Assembly (NCBI GenBank): GCA_947486785.1
Contig: CANKUU010000011.1
Coordinates: forward strand, 58,075 to 122,074
Length of the DNA stretch: 64,000 nucleotides
Source: an uncultured Flavobacteriaceae bacterium
Lineage (GTDB): Bacteria > Bacteroidota > Bacteroidia > Flavobacteriales > Flavobacteriaceae
Reading direction: 5' to 3'
This document shows positions 45,217 to 55,600 of this stretch, in pieces. Position 1 is the stretch's first letter; each line of letters starts with the position of its first letter. The notes under the pieces are model-generated. The model was not told where the DNA came from and did not search any database. It worked only from the letters and a program-made list of their open reading frames with translations. The translations under genes were made by a program, and so were the position numbers.

Positions 45217-45285
45217 ATTAAGAATAACAATACCGTACTACAGAACGCACTACTTTTGACCAGCAGGAAAAATTATTCCATCTGA

Positions 45286-45465
45286 TGGTTATTGGAGATA
45301 AAAAGTCACCCAAAAAAATGGACTTTTGATACTGCAGACTATCAATCGGTTAAAATCCACACACAACTTTTGAGATTGATCCGTAAACACTTGGATATAA
45401 AACTGCGATATACTAAACTAAAATTTAACTTAATGGCATTCACCAGCAACATTCTTCAAGTATGA
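45286..45465 (+). pseudogene. Possible coding remnant downstream of the tRNA
   Basis: A 59-codon stretch without an ATG start, closed at both ends by stops (TGA at 45283 and 45463). It translates to protein-like sequence (WLLEIKSHPKKWTFDTADY and then QLLRLIRKHLDIKLRY). I cannot assign a family. It may be the tail of a lost gene. Confidence 0.3.
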
Positions 45466-45599
45466 ACTAAACAACTATCATTTAGTTGTATACTACTCGT
45501 GCTAGCATCATGGCAAGTAATGTTTTAAATTAAACTAATAACTCTAGGACAAAATTCTTTATTTTTAAGCGTTTTTTACAAAATTATTAAATTTAAAAA

Positions 45600-48056
45600 A
45601 TGAAACACCTTCTCTCAGCACTACTCTTATCTGTCATAGCCTTTGCAGCTTCGTGCTCAAAACCTAATGAAACTCTTATTCTAAGCCGTTCAACAACAGC
45701 ATTAGAGATGGGCATTAATGATACCGGCTCATTAGCTTATTTAAAAGACACAAAAACAAAAACCGACTATCTGTTAAAAGATTCTATAGCCCCTGTTATG
45801 TCGATTAGAATCAATAACAATGTATTGCATCCGAAGAGTGCCACGGCTAATGATAGTATTTTAAATTTGGTTTATAAAAATGGAATTGTTGCTTCAATTA
45901 AAATTAAAGAAAAAGGCACTCATTTTACTTTTGAGTTATTGAACATTACGAATAATGACGAGGTAGAACTTGTTATTTGGGGGCCTTACCCTACTTCTAT
46001 TCAAAAAACTATTGGTGAAACGGTTGGTGTGGTACGAAATGATGATTTTGCAATCGGAATTCAAGCCTTAAATATTAAAACGCTGGGTGGATATCCTTGG
46101 AATGAAAGTGACCGAATGCCTGCTTTTGATATTTTTAAAGCAGATGACCTAAACAATATGCACCCTAAAAATGATGGTAGCGTTTTATATCGTGTTGAAG
46201 CAGCAAGACCCTTAGCTAATGGTAGCAGCTTACAAGCTTATACCAGAAATAGAACAAAACAACGAATTTACTCGGATATGGGTCATGACAAAATTGTAGC
46301 GCAGCCCTATGATGATGGTGGAGTAATTGGCTCCAAAATAGCTCTTTTTGGAAGCTCTGAAGACGAAGCTTTAAACATAATAGGAGCAATAGAAATTGCA
46401 GAAGGCTTGCCTCACCCCATATTGAATGGTGAATGGATTAAAACAAATAAACATGCTTCAGCGGCATATTTGATTACTTCTTTTACTGAGTCGAATGTGG
46501 ATGAGGCCATTGCATTAACAAAGAAAGCAGGTTTAAATAGTTTAAAACATAATGGAAAAACATTTGAAAGTTGGGGGCATTTTAAGTTAAGTAAAGAAGA
46601 ATTTCCGAACGGGATTGCTGGCCTAAAAGAATGTGTTGAAAAAGGAGCCGTTGAGGGCGTAAACTTAGGAATTCATTGCTTATCAAATTTTATTACTACC
46701 AATGACCCGTATGTTACACCAATACCAGACAAGCGACTTGCAAAAGTAGGCAGCTCTACAATATTGGAAGATATTGACGAGAAGTCTACCGAAATAACGA
46801 TAGCAGACCCAGATTTTTTTAATCAAATGAAAAATAATAGCCTAAAAACGGTACAGATAGGTGATGAACTCATTAGGTATGCAAGCGTTACCGATAAAGC
46901 CCCATGGCGCTTAACCGATTGTCAACGTGGTGCTTTCAACACAAAAGCAACAAAACATAGTGCCAAAACCAACATAGCAAAGCTTTTAGATCATCCTTAT
47001 AAAGTGTTTTTAAGCAATGCTGATTTAACACAAGAAATGTCGAAAACCTTGGCTAATATTTTTAACCAAACAGGACTACAGCAAATTTCATTTGATGGTC
47101 TTGAAGGAAACAGATCAACCGGTTTAGGTACTTACGGAGAAACTTTGATGCCCTACACATGGTATACACATCTTTCAGAAGAAACAAAGAAACATCTTAT
47201 TGTAGATGCTAGTCGCACCACTCACTTTTTTTGGCACATATACAGTAGAATGAATTGGGGAGAACCTTGGTATGCAGGTTTTAGAGAAAGTCAAGTAGAA
47301 AATCGGTTTAACAATCAGGCTTATTTTCAACGTAATTATATGCCTGGCATGTTAGGATGGTTTAAAATGACTCCAGAAACCAGCATTGAAGATATGGAAT
47401 GGATGTTAGCTAAATCTGCTGGATACGACGCCGGATACGCCCTTGTAGTAGATTTAAACACCGTAGCCAAAAATGGAAATTCAGATAAAATACTAAGCCT
47501 AATTGGAGATTGGGAGAAATTACGATTATCAAACTCATTTTCTGAATCGCAAAAGGAAGTAATGCGAGATAAAACCAAAGAATTTACCCTAGAAAAGATA
47601 GCTGATGATAAGTGGATTTGGAAAGAAATGATCTCAGAAATATTTACCCATTCAAAAAAAGTTAGACAACCTGGTGAGCCTTTAAATTCGACCTTTAATT
47701 TTACTAATTTAGGAGAAGCCCAGATCGCAAATTTTTCTTTAAAAGCCGATAAATGTGATGTAAAAAATATTGAGATTGAAATTAATAACTACAAGAAAAT
47801 TATCATACCTGTAGAAATTAAAGATGGCCAATTACTTAAGTATACTGGTGGTGATAAGCTTTACTTACATGATGAATCGTGGAAAGTAATTAAGACTATT
47901 GACCTTGATCTTTCTGATTTTAAACTTAAAAAAGATGAAAATGTAATTAGTATTGATTGTAAGTTTAATAATGCCGATAAGGAAGGAAAGCTGAAACTAG
48001 AAATTAGAGCGCAAGGCAAGGATGAAACTATCAGCTTAAAAGATACTAAACCCTAA
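45600..48056 (+). CDS. Large lipoprotein, glycoside-hydrolase-like, family not assigned
   Basis: An 818-residue exported protein with a lipoprotein signal (FAASC near residue 19). The order of parts resembles polysaccharide-active enzymes: an N-terminal beta-sandwich (about 30-270), a central alpha/beta region (about 280-640) compatible with a TIM barrel, including the acidic ISFDGLEGNRSTG near residue 500 and HFFWHIYSRMNWGEPWYAGF, and a C-terminal beta domain (about 680-810). Asp and Glu in FDGLEG are candidate catalytic residues. No SusC/SusD or sulfatase partner is adjacent, so it is not part of a visible utilisation locus. The glycosidase reading is inference from overall character and could be wrong. 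Confidence 0.75.
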   Translation: MKHLLSALLLSVIAFAASCSKPNETLILSRSTTALEMGINDTGSLAYLKDTKTKTDYLLKDSIAPVMSIRINNNVLHPKSATANDSILNLVYKNGIVASIKIKEKGTHFTFELLNITNNDEVELVIWGPYPTSIQKTIGETVGVVRNDDFAIGIQALNIKTLGGYPWNESDRMPAFDIFKADDLNNMHPKNDGSVLYRVEAARPLANGSSLQAYTRNRTKQRIYSDMGHDKIVAQPYDDGGVIGSKIALFGSSEDEALNIIGAIEIAEGLPHPILNGEWIKTNKHASAAYLITSFTESNVDEAIALTKKAGLNSLKHNGKTFESWGHFKLSKEEFPNGIAGLKECVEKGAVEGVNLGIHCLSNFITTNDPYVTPIPDKRLAKVGSSTILEDIDEKSTEITIADPDFFNQMKNNSLKTVQIGDELIRYASVTDKAPWRLTDCQRGAFNTKATKHSAKTNIAKLLDHPYKVFLSNADLTQEMSKTLANIFNQTGLQQISFDGLEGNRSTGLGTYGETLMPYTWYTHLSEETKKHLIVDASRTTHFFWHIYSRMNWGEPWYAGFRESQVENRFNNQAYFQRNYMPGMLGWFKMTPETSIEDMEWMLAKSAGYDAGYALVVDLNTVAKNGNSDKILSLIGDWEKLRLSNSFSESQKEVMRDKTKEFTLEKIADDKWIWKEMISEIFTHSKKVRQPGEPLNSTFNFTNLGEAQIANFSLKADKCDVKNIEIEINNYKKIIIPVEIKDGQLLKYTGGDKLYLHDESWKVIKTIDLDLSDFKLKKDENVISIDCKFNNADKEGKLKLEIRAQGKDETISLKDTKP

Positions 48057-48648
48057 CTTATAATTTTGTTATAAATAGACGTGGTTGGTGAACTAAAGCC
48101 TCTATTAGGTTCTTTTTTAAAATTCAAATATGGCTAACTTCAATAGAATTAAACGGAGCATGTTTTATCGAAGTATTAATTTGTAGCCGTTGTACATGCG
48201 ATTAAGCTAAATAGGGTAAAATGAAAAATTTTATGGTCGCAATTTAATAAGAAATATGTTTTTTAAATATTATTAAACTGGCTGCTAGCACTAAAATCGT
48301 TACATAAAATCGTTTTAATTAGATTTTCTTGCTTGTACATATTAAGCCCCTTTCTGTTTTGTTTTATCATCATTTTGATAGGGCGTAAAAGTCTTTTTTT
48401 GATAATTGGCAAATCGTCATAAAATTAAAAAATCACAAAACACAGTAGGCTGTAAGCTTAACAGATTCACCTTTGAAAGTACGTAGTAACGGTATTTGAT
48501 GAAGACTACTACGCCATAGTTTCTAGGAGAAAAGTCGGGTTTAAGGGCAAGAAGATATAAAACACGGCCAAACTAGAGCAAAACGCGAGTTTAAAAAAAT
48601 TTGTTAAATATTTTGTAAGTTTAACGCAATAAAAGGATCAAATTAAAT
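48057..48648. other. 592-bp intergenic region, no gene recognised
   Basis: A+T-rich, without a coding-like ORF. There is a short imperfect hairpin around 48481-48513 (CGTAGT / ACTACG arms) but no T-run. The promoter of the GAF gene is expected here, but no exact TAnnTTTG lies close to its start. Confidence 0.45.
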
Positions 48649-51024
48649 ATGGGATATATTGAAGCCAAAGAATTGCCAATGCAACAATACGTAAGTTTCA
48701 ATAAATTGTTGAATCATTATGAATTAGTTGCAAAAGGTGATGATGAATTTTTAGCTCAGAGAGCAAAATTCATTTTAAAATCCCAAGAGCCTTTTCCTGA
48801 ATTAAGAGAAGGCTTTAAAGACATTTCTTTGTTACATAAACACGAAAAGTTAATTCAAGTAATGTTACGTGATTCTTTTCCGGAACTTTTAACTAACAAT
48901 GAAATTAAAGCTGCATCACTACCGTTTGAAGATATTGTTTTTAACTCATCAAAACGTTTTCAGAAAATAATAAAGGAGGCCGGTTTAAAAGTTGCTCCAA
49001 AAATGAGAGAATTACCAGATGGCGAAATGTACGTTTTGGCCTGTTCAATAATTCTTAATTTTTATTATGGTGTTCCTGTAGATTTTAAAAGACCGTTTTT
49101 TTATGATATTCCAGATTTAAATGGAATAATGAAGCATTATCGCATCTTGTACAATGCAGATTTTATAGAAATCATACCTACGAATAAGACTAAAGAACTA
49201 TCACAGAATGACATAGAAGAACTACTCGATAGCTATAATAACCTAGCCTTATGGAAGGAGAAAATTCCACCAAATAGCTTCATTTCAAGAGGTTTTATAA
49301 TTATGAATATGTTCGATGTAACTGCTGAACATTCAGTTTCTGAAATTAAATCAAATCTTATTTCTAAAAGTACTGGAAACGAGAATCTCATTTTAGAAAA
49401 ATTCACGCATACCTTTCGTTCATTTTTTAATTTAAATGGTATAAATGCAAATTTTGTAGTATATAATTCGTCACGCGATCAATTTGAGCAAGTTGTTGGT
49501 GTAAAAAACAGGAGTGTATTATTAAAGAATGAAGATTATGTTTCATGTCAATCTGTTTTAGGCGATAGTCCATACCAAACCTTATTAAGTGATAATCAGT
49601 ATGTAGCTATTTCAGATGTTGATAAAGTATCTGCATTAAATGATGAAATAGCCCTACATAAAAACTTAAAAGAAAATGGCTTTAAAAGCGCCATTTTTGC
49701 TCCGATTACTAACGAAAATAATTTACTAGGGGTATTAGAAATAACTTCCCCAAACAAAGGAGAGCTTAATAGTATAAATGTACAACGGCTTGATCAAATA
49801 ATGCCTTACATAATTTCGGCTGTTCTTAGAGCTCAGGCAGAAGAAGAAAACCTGATAGATGCTGTAATACAGAACGAATGCACCTCTATTCACCCCTCTG
49901 TTTATTGGAAATTTCAAGAAGAAGCCAAAAAATTTATTAATGAAAGTAATCAAGGACTACAACCATCATTTAATGAAATTATTTTTAAAGACGTTAGCCC
50001 CCTTTATGGACAAATAGATATAAGATATTCCTCAAGAGCTAGAAATGAAGCTATTCAGCGAGATTTGATGATTCAATTATCTGAAATAAGTACTATTTTA
50101 ACAAAAGGTTGGGAGAACAACAAACTTCCGATTTATGAAGAATTAATATTTAGAATAAGTAATCATTTAGAAGAAATAAAAGAATCATTACACACCAACA
50201 GCGAACAAGCTATTTATAAATTTATAAATAAAGAAGTTATTCCTGTTTTTAGTCATTTAAAGAAACAGAATAATCATATGGCGAGTCTCATAAAAAGCTA
50301 TGAGAAAAAAATTGATAATTCAACCAATTCATACTATGATCATAGAAAAAACTATGATGAAAGTGTGCGTATAATCAACAAAGAATTGGCTGCTGTAATT
50401 GATAACGAACAAGGTAAAGCACAAAAAATGTATCCACATTATTTTGAGAGATACAAAACAGATGGCGTTGAACATAATATTTATATTGGAAATAGTATTA
50501 CCGATAGTGAACTAAGCTTCGAACCTTTATACTTGAATAATCTTAGATTATGGCAACTACAGGTTATGTGCGATATGGAAAATACACACTACCGTTTAAA
50601 ACCAGAATTGCCTGTACCTTTAGATGTTACTTCTTTAATACTAGTTTATAATAGTTCATTATCTATTCGTTTTCGAATGGATGAAAAACAATTTGATGTT
50701 GATGGCACATATAATGCTAGATACCAAATAATAAAAAAGCGTATTGATAAATCGTTTATTAAAGGTACGAATGAAAGGCTAACCCAAACCGGTAAAATGG
50801 TTATTGTTTATTCACAAGAAAGTGATGAACTAGAATACTTAAGATATATAAAATATTTAAAATCAAAAGGTTACTTTACTGGTAAAATTGAGATTGTTGA
50901 ATTGCAAGGGCTACAAGGTGTTTCTGGTTTAAAAGCAATACGTGCTGAAATTTTTTATAAAAAAGATAAAAAATCAAAAACGACTTATACGTATGCAGAT
51001 TTAATGAAAGAGTTGAAATCTTAA
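48649..51024 (+). CDS. GAF-domain protein with long helical flanks
   Basis: A 791-residue soluble protein without signal peptide or membrane span. Residues about 1-230 are mainly helical. Residues about 245-400 read as a GAF domain (FVVYNSSRDQFEQVVGVKN, YVAISDVDKVS, SAIFAPITNENNLLGVLEI). Residues 400-640 form long helices and coiled coil, and the last 150 residues are alpha/beta with no recognised family. There is no kinase, cyclase or HD output. GAF domains bind cyclic nucleotides, haem or other small ligands. It converges with the HD-Pycsar-effector gene, with 20 bases between the stops. Confidence 0.8.
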   Translation: MGYIEAKELPMQQYVSFNKLLNHYELVAKGDDEFLAQRAKFILKSQEPFPELREGFKDISLLHKHEKLIQVMLRDSFPELLTNNEIKAASLPFEDIVFNSSKRFQKIIKEAGLKVAPKMRELPDGEMYVLACSIILNFYYGVPVDFKRPFFYDIPDLNGIMKHYRILYNADFIEIIPTNKTKELSQNDIEELLDSYNNLALWKEKIPPNSFISRGFIIMNMFDVTAEHSVSEIKSNLISKSTGNENLILEKFTHTFRSFFNLNGINANFVVYNSSRDQFEQVVGVKNRSVLLKNEDYVSCQSVLGDSPYQTLLSDNQYVAISDVDKVSALNDEIALHKNLKENGFKSAIFAPITNENNLLGVLEITSPNKGELNSINVQRLDQIMPYIISAVLRAQAEEENLIDAVIQNECTSIHPSVYWKFQEEAKKFINESNQGLQPSFNEIIFKDVSPLYGQIDIRYSSRARNEAIQRDLMIQLSEISTILTKGWENNKLPIYEELIFRISNHLEEIKESLHTNSEQAIYKFINKEVIPVFSHLKKQNNHMASLIKSYEKKIDNSTNSYYDHRKNYDESVRIINKELAAVIDNEQGKAQKMYPHYFERYKTDGVEHNIYIGNSITDSELSFEPLYLNNLRLWQLQVMCDMENTHYRLKPELPVPLDVTSLILVYNSSLSIRFRMDEKQFDVDGTYNARYQIIKKRIDKSFIKGTNERLTQTGKMVIVYSQESDELEYLRYIKYLKSKGYFTGKIEIVELQGLQGVSGLKAIRAEIFYKKDKKSKTTYTYADLMKELKS

Positions 51025-51044
51025 GTCTTTGGATATTATGGTAA

Positions 51045-52229
51045 TTATTTAATACTATCATTAAAATGAAATGATAATCCAAAAGCTAATACAGAAATAA
51101 TTATACCTACCATAAATACAGTATAAGTCCAACGTAATATTTTATATTTTCTATTTAAAACTAAACCTAAAAAATAAAGATCTTTTGTAAGTGAGCTGTA
51201 AATATAGTTTTTGTCTTTCACCAATTCTTGAATGGCCCACTCGTATTCTACCAAACTCATTTTATGAAAATTTCCAAAAAACAATAAGTTTACTTTTTTG
51301 TCTTCCACATCCTTTTTAGTAAATTTTCCACTTGTAATATTTGGCCTAGTAGCAAGAATGGCCATTACCATAGAAACTACGCTAAAGAACACAAAAATAG
51401 TAGCCGGATAAATTAAATAAGCATTGGAAGGATTGTCTAATTTTGGTATTAAATTAGCCAACGCAACAGAAATAATAATGGCATTTACTGAGAGTAAGAT
51501 GTTCGCCTTTGTATCGGCAATATTACTAAGAATTATATGGTTTTTTAGGGTTACCCTAAATAATGTTTGAATGCCTCTATCTGGATTTTCATTTTTATAT
51601 TTTGCCTTTAATTGTTCTTTTTTAGCGATAGTTTTTTCGTTCTTTTTTTCTTTTAAAAGAATTTTAATGTTTTGATTTTTAGCTTTCTGCCAATTTTCTT
51701 TAGCATAATCTGTGTAAAAAACATGCTCATTTTCTAGCATTTCTATATTAAGATCGCGCCATTTTTTACTTGAATTTTTTGCTACACCTAAAAGCGACAA
51801 TTCTTCTCTTAAATATTTTGTAGTTTCTAAATAACTTTTTTTACCGAAATGAGAACAATCTGCATCGCGAATAATCTTTTCAGAAAGTGTTTGAGGTTCA
51901 AAACCTTGTTTAGTGGCGCTAATAATTTGTTCAACCTTTTTTATTCCTTCTAAACTATAGCCATTATCTAAAAGAAATTGACGCGCTATTTTGCAACTAC
52001 TTTCTTCATGGTCATTGGGTCCATAAATAAAGCCTGTGTCATGAAACCATGCAGCTATTAATAAATGTTCTTTTCTTGCCTCTTCTAATTCGCTAGCCGC
52101 AATTAGCTCTTTAGCACTTTTTACAACTCGTTTGGTATGTTTTAAATTGTGATATACGTATTTAGAATCGAGATTATTGGTTAATAGGTTACTTGCGTAT
52201 TTTTCAGCTTTATTAATCAGATCAGACAT
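51045..52229 (-). CDS. HD phosphohydrolase fused to Pycsar-effector-type transmembrane domain
   Basis: A 394-residue protein. Residues about 1-190 form an HD domain: VYHNLKHTKRVV, AAWFHDTGF, DHEES and IRDADCSHFG supply the H, HD and D metal ligands. A charged linker follows (about 190-215). Then comes the Pycsar effector domain: LKNHIILSNIADTKANILLSVNAIIIS with the first spans, ATIFVFFSVVSMVMAILATRP, and a last span near 370-388 (VFMVGIIISVLAFGLSF). In Pycsar anti-phage systems the TM effector is triggered by cCMP or cUMP. No pyrimidine cyclase is adjacent, so a defence role is unproven. The HD part might degrade the activating nucleotide. It is convergent with the GAF gene and divergent from the phosphoesterase gene. 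Confidence 0.85.
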   Translation of the reverse strand: MSDLINKAEKYASNLLTNNLDSKYVYHNLKHTKRVVKSAKELIAASELEEARKEHLLIAAWFHDTGFIYGPNDHEESSCKIARQFLLDNGYSLEGIKKVEQIISATKQGFEPQTLSEKIIRDADCSHFGKKSYLETTKYLREELSLLGVAKNSSKKWRDLNIEMLENEHVFYTDYAKENWQKAKNQNIKILLKEKKNEKTIAKKEQLKAKYKNENPDRGIQTLFRVTLKNHIILSNIADTKANILLSVNAIIISVALANLIPKLDNPSNAYLIYPATIFVFFSVVSMVMAILATRPNITSGKFTKKDVEDKKVNLLFFGNFHKMSLVEYEWAIQELVKDKNYIYSSLTKDLYFLGLVLNRKYKILRWTYTVFMVGIIISVLAFGLSFHFNDSIK

Positions 52230-52255
52230 AGTTTATAATTGAATCTCACAAAATA

Positions 52256-52263
52256 CAAAATTA
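52256..52263 (-). promoter_or_regulatory. Candidate -7 element for the HD-Pycsar-effector gene
   Basis: The minus strand reads TAATTTTG, 27 bases before the ATG. A TTTG lies 13 bases further upstream, closer than usual. Confidence 0.4.
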
Positions 52264-52680
52264 AATTTTTGAAGAACAAATACTTAAACATTTAATTGTT
52301 TATGCTCAATAGCGTCCTAAACGTTTGCAATGTGACTCGTTTAAAAGTATTGATATTACAGTATGTCTCATTGTTTTTAATGATTTAGGGGTTGTCTATC
52401 AAAATGCTCAGATTGGCCTATCGAAAAGGTATCGTAAAATTTGAAATGAAGATGTCGTATAAATTTTAGGCTGTTTGAGCTATCCCTGTAGGCTTCCCTA
52501 AAAATAGGACATTATAAAATTCGAATTTAGCTAACCAGGCTATAAAATTGATTACTGCAATCTATAAAAGGGCATTCGCTTTAAGAATAATTAATTCGGG
52601 TAACAGTTTTTGAATAATCAGTTATAAAAGGTAATTTGGTCCATTACTTTAAAACGTACTGGACAACTTGTAAAAAAAAT
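52264..52680. other. Divergent intergenic region, nothing else recognised
   Basis: About 400 bases upstream of the phosphoesterase lipoprotein gene. No ORF or RNA is supported. Any promoter for the plus-strand gene is non-consensus. Confidence 0.4.
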
Positions 52681-55600
52681 ATGAAAAAATACTATTTCAT
52701 CATTTTATCAATACTACTTTTAATTAGCTGTGCAACACAAAAGACAAAATATGCCAAAGACAAATTAGTAGATTTTAAGCAATCTTCTAAAGTACCTGTA
52801 CATAGCTTTTATTTAATAGGAGATGCAGGTAAATCGCCTAATGGAAGTCTAAATAGCACCCTTAAATTATTTAAAGCGCGATTAGAAAAAGCGGATAAAA
52901 ATAGTACTGCGATTTTTCTTGGTGATAATATATACCCTGCCGGATTACCCAAGAAAAAACATAAAAATTATGTAGAAGCTAAAAATAGTTTAAACGCTCA
53001 GCTAAAAGCTTTAGAGGGTTTTAAAGGAAAGCCACTTTTTATTCCTGGCAATCACGATTGGTATTCAGGTGGATTAAAAGGCTTAGAGAGACAGCAGAAA
53101 TATATACAAGAAAAACTGAACAGCAAAGAAGTGTTTTTTCCTGAAAATGGCTGTCCCATAAAAAAAATTGAAGTAAACGATTATGTGGTCATAATCGCTA
53201 TTGATTCGGAGTGGTATCTAACAGACTGGGATAAACATCCAGATATCAATGATCATTGTGAAATTAAAGATCGAGAAAAGTTTTTTGAAGAAATAGAAGG
53301 TTTAATAAAAAAGAACGCCGACAAAACAACCTTAATTGCAGTACATCATCCCATGTCTACTTACGGAAATCATGGAGGCTACTTCTCGCTTAAGCAACAT
53401 ATATTTCCGACAAATTCAAGTATACCTTTACCAATAATTGGTTCGTTAATTAATTTTTTACGTAAAACTACAGGGGCTTCCCATCAAGATTTATCTAACA
53501 AGCGATATGCCGAATTTAGAAAACGTTTGGTTACGTTAGCGCAATACTCTGAAAAGGTAATTTTTGTTTCTGGTCACGAACATTCGTTACAATATATTTT
53601 AGAGCATAACACTCCCCAAATCATAAGTGGTTCTGGTGCTAAACAAGAGGGTACTAAACTAATCAATGGAAGTCAATTTTCTTCGGGTAAACTGGGCTAT
53701 TCAAAATTAGAGATCTATGATGACGGCTCGTCCAATGTATATTTTTATGGTGTTAATGATACTTATAAAGAAGAAGAATTATTTGCTACCGAAGTTCTAA
53801 AGGCTGAAAAAAAAAATAGTACCAAAAAATACGCAAAAAATTTTCCGCCTAGCGTAAAAACATCAATTTATACTAAGGAAGAAACAACAAAAAGCCCTTT
53901 ATTTAAATGGTTTTGGGGTGATAGGTATCGCGATATTTATTCAACGGAAATTACGGCTTCTACCGTTGACTTAGACACCCTATTTGGGGGACTAAAAGTA
54001 ATTCGTAAAGGTGGTGGTCACCAATCTAAATCATTACGATTTGTAAATCCCGAAGGTAAAGAGTATGTAATGAGAGCGCTTAAGAAGAGTGCAGAAATTT
54101 ACTTACAAGCAATGGCTTTTAAAGAACGATACGTGGTTGGTGAATTTACAGGAACCTATACCGAAGAATTACTTTTAGATTTTTATACTGGTTCGCATCC
54201 TTATGCCCCATTTGTAATAGATAAATTATTAGATGCTGTAGAAATATATCATACGAATCCGAAGCTATATTATATTCCTAAACAAGATGCTATTGGTATC
54301 TATAATGATGAATTTGGAGACGAACTTTACATGATAGAAGAGCGAACAGATGATGGCCATGGAGATCAAGCAAGTTTTGGCTATTCGAATAAGATGATTA
54401 GCACCAATGACTTACTTAAAAAACTGCGTAAAGATGAAAAATACATTGTAGATAAATCGGCATATATACGTGCACGTCTATTTGATATGATGATTGGAGA
54501 TTGGGATCGCCATACCGATCAATGGAGATGGGCCGAGTTTAAAGAAAAGAAAACGGGCAAAATAATATATAAACCTGTGCCACGTGATAGAGATCAAGTT
54601 TTTTCTGAAATGGGAGATGGGTTTTTAATGAATTGGGCAACAAGAGCAATTCCCAGTTTAACCTTAATGGAGGGTTTTAATGAAGAAATAAGAAGTGTAA
54701 AGGGTTTTAATGGATCGCCGAAAGCTTTTGCATTAGATATGGCAATCTTACCTGAAACCGAATTAAGTCTCTGGGAAGAACAAACAGTACTTATACAAGA
54801 GAAAATTACTTCGCAGCTTATTGATGAAGCTTTTGATAATTTTCCTAAAGAAATAGAAGATGAACAATTAGAAATTATTAAGAAAAAACTATTAACTCGT
54901 AAGAAAGGTTTATTGCAAACGGCACGAGAATATTACAGGATATTGAATAAATATGCCATTGTAGTTGGCACTGATAAAGATGACCAATTTACAATAACAG
55001 GACTTTCAAACGGAAAAACCGAAGTTCTTGGAAATCGAATTAAAAATGGTAAAATAGGTGCGCTTTTTTTTAAAAAAATATACGACCCAAAAATCACCAA
55101 AGAAATATGGGTATATGGTTTAGATGACGATGATCGATTTGATGTAATAGGATTGAAATCAAAACATAGCAAGCTTAGATTAACTGGGGGTCATAATAAT
55201 GATATTTACAATATTCGGGATAGTAAGGGAGTTAAAATTTATGATCAAAAATTGAAAAAAAATACATTTAAGAATAAAGAAGGTGCTAGGGTAAGATTAA
55301 GTAATGACTATGAAACCAATACCTATCAACCCATAAAATTAAAAAGAAATTTTAACCAATTTACTCCTACCATAGGTTCAAATCCTGATGATGGTTTTAA
55401 AATTGGCTTTTCTAATACATATACCAAAAATGCATTTAAACAGAATCCATTTACGAGTCAGCATACTATAAGTAGTGCTTTCTACTTTGCAACTCAAGGT
55501 TTTGATCTGGGGTATAAAGGAGAGTTTTCACAAGTTCTGGGTAAAGCAAATATTGAAATTGATGCGGGGTTTACAAGTCCTAATTTTAGTATTAACTTTT

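Noticed and set aside
51045..52229. A complete Pycsar anti-phage operon
   Set aside because: No cyclase gene is next to the effector-type protein; only the fusion itself is reported.
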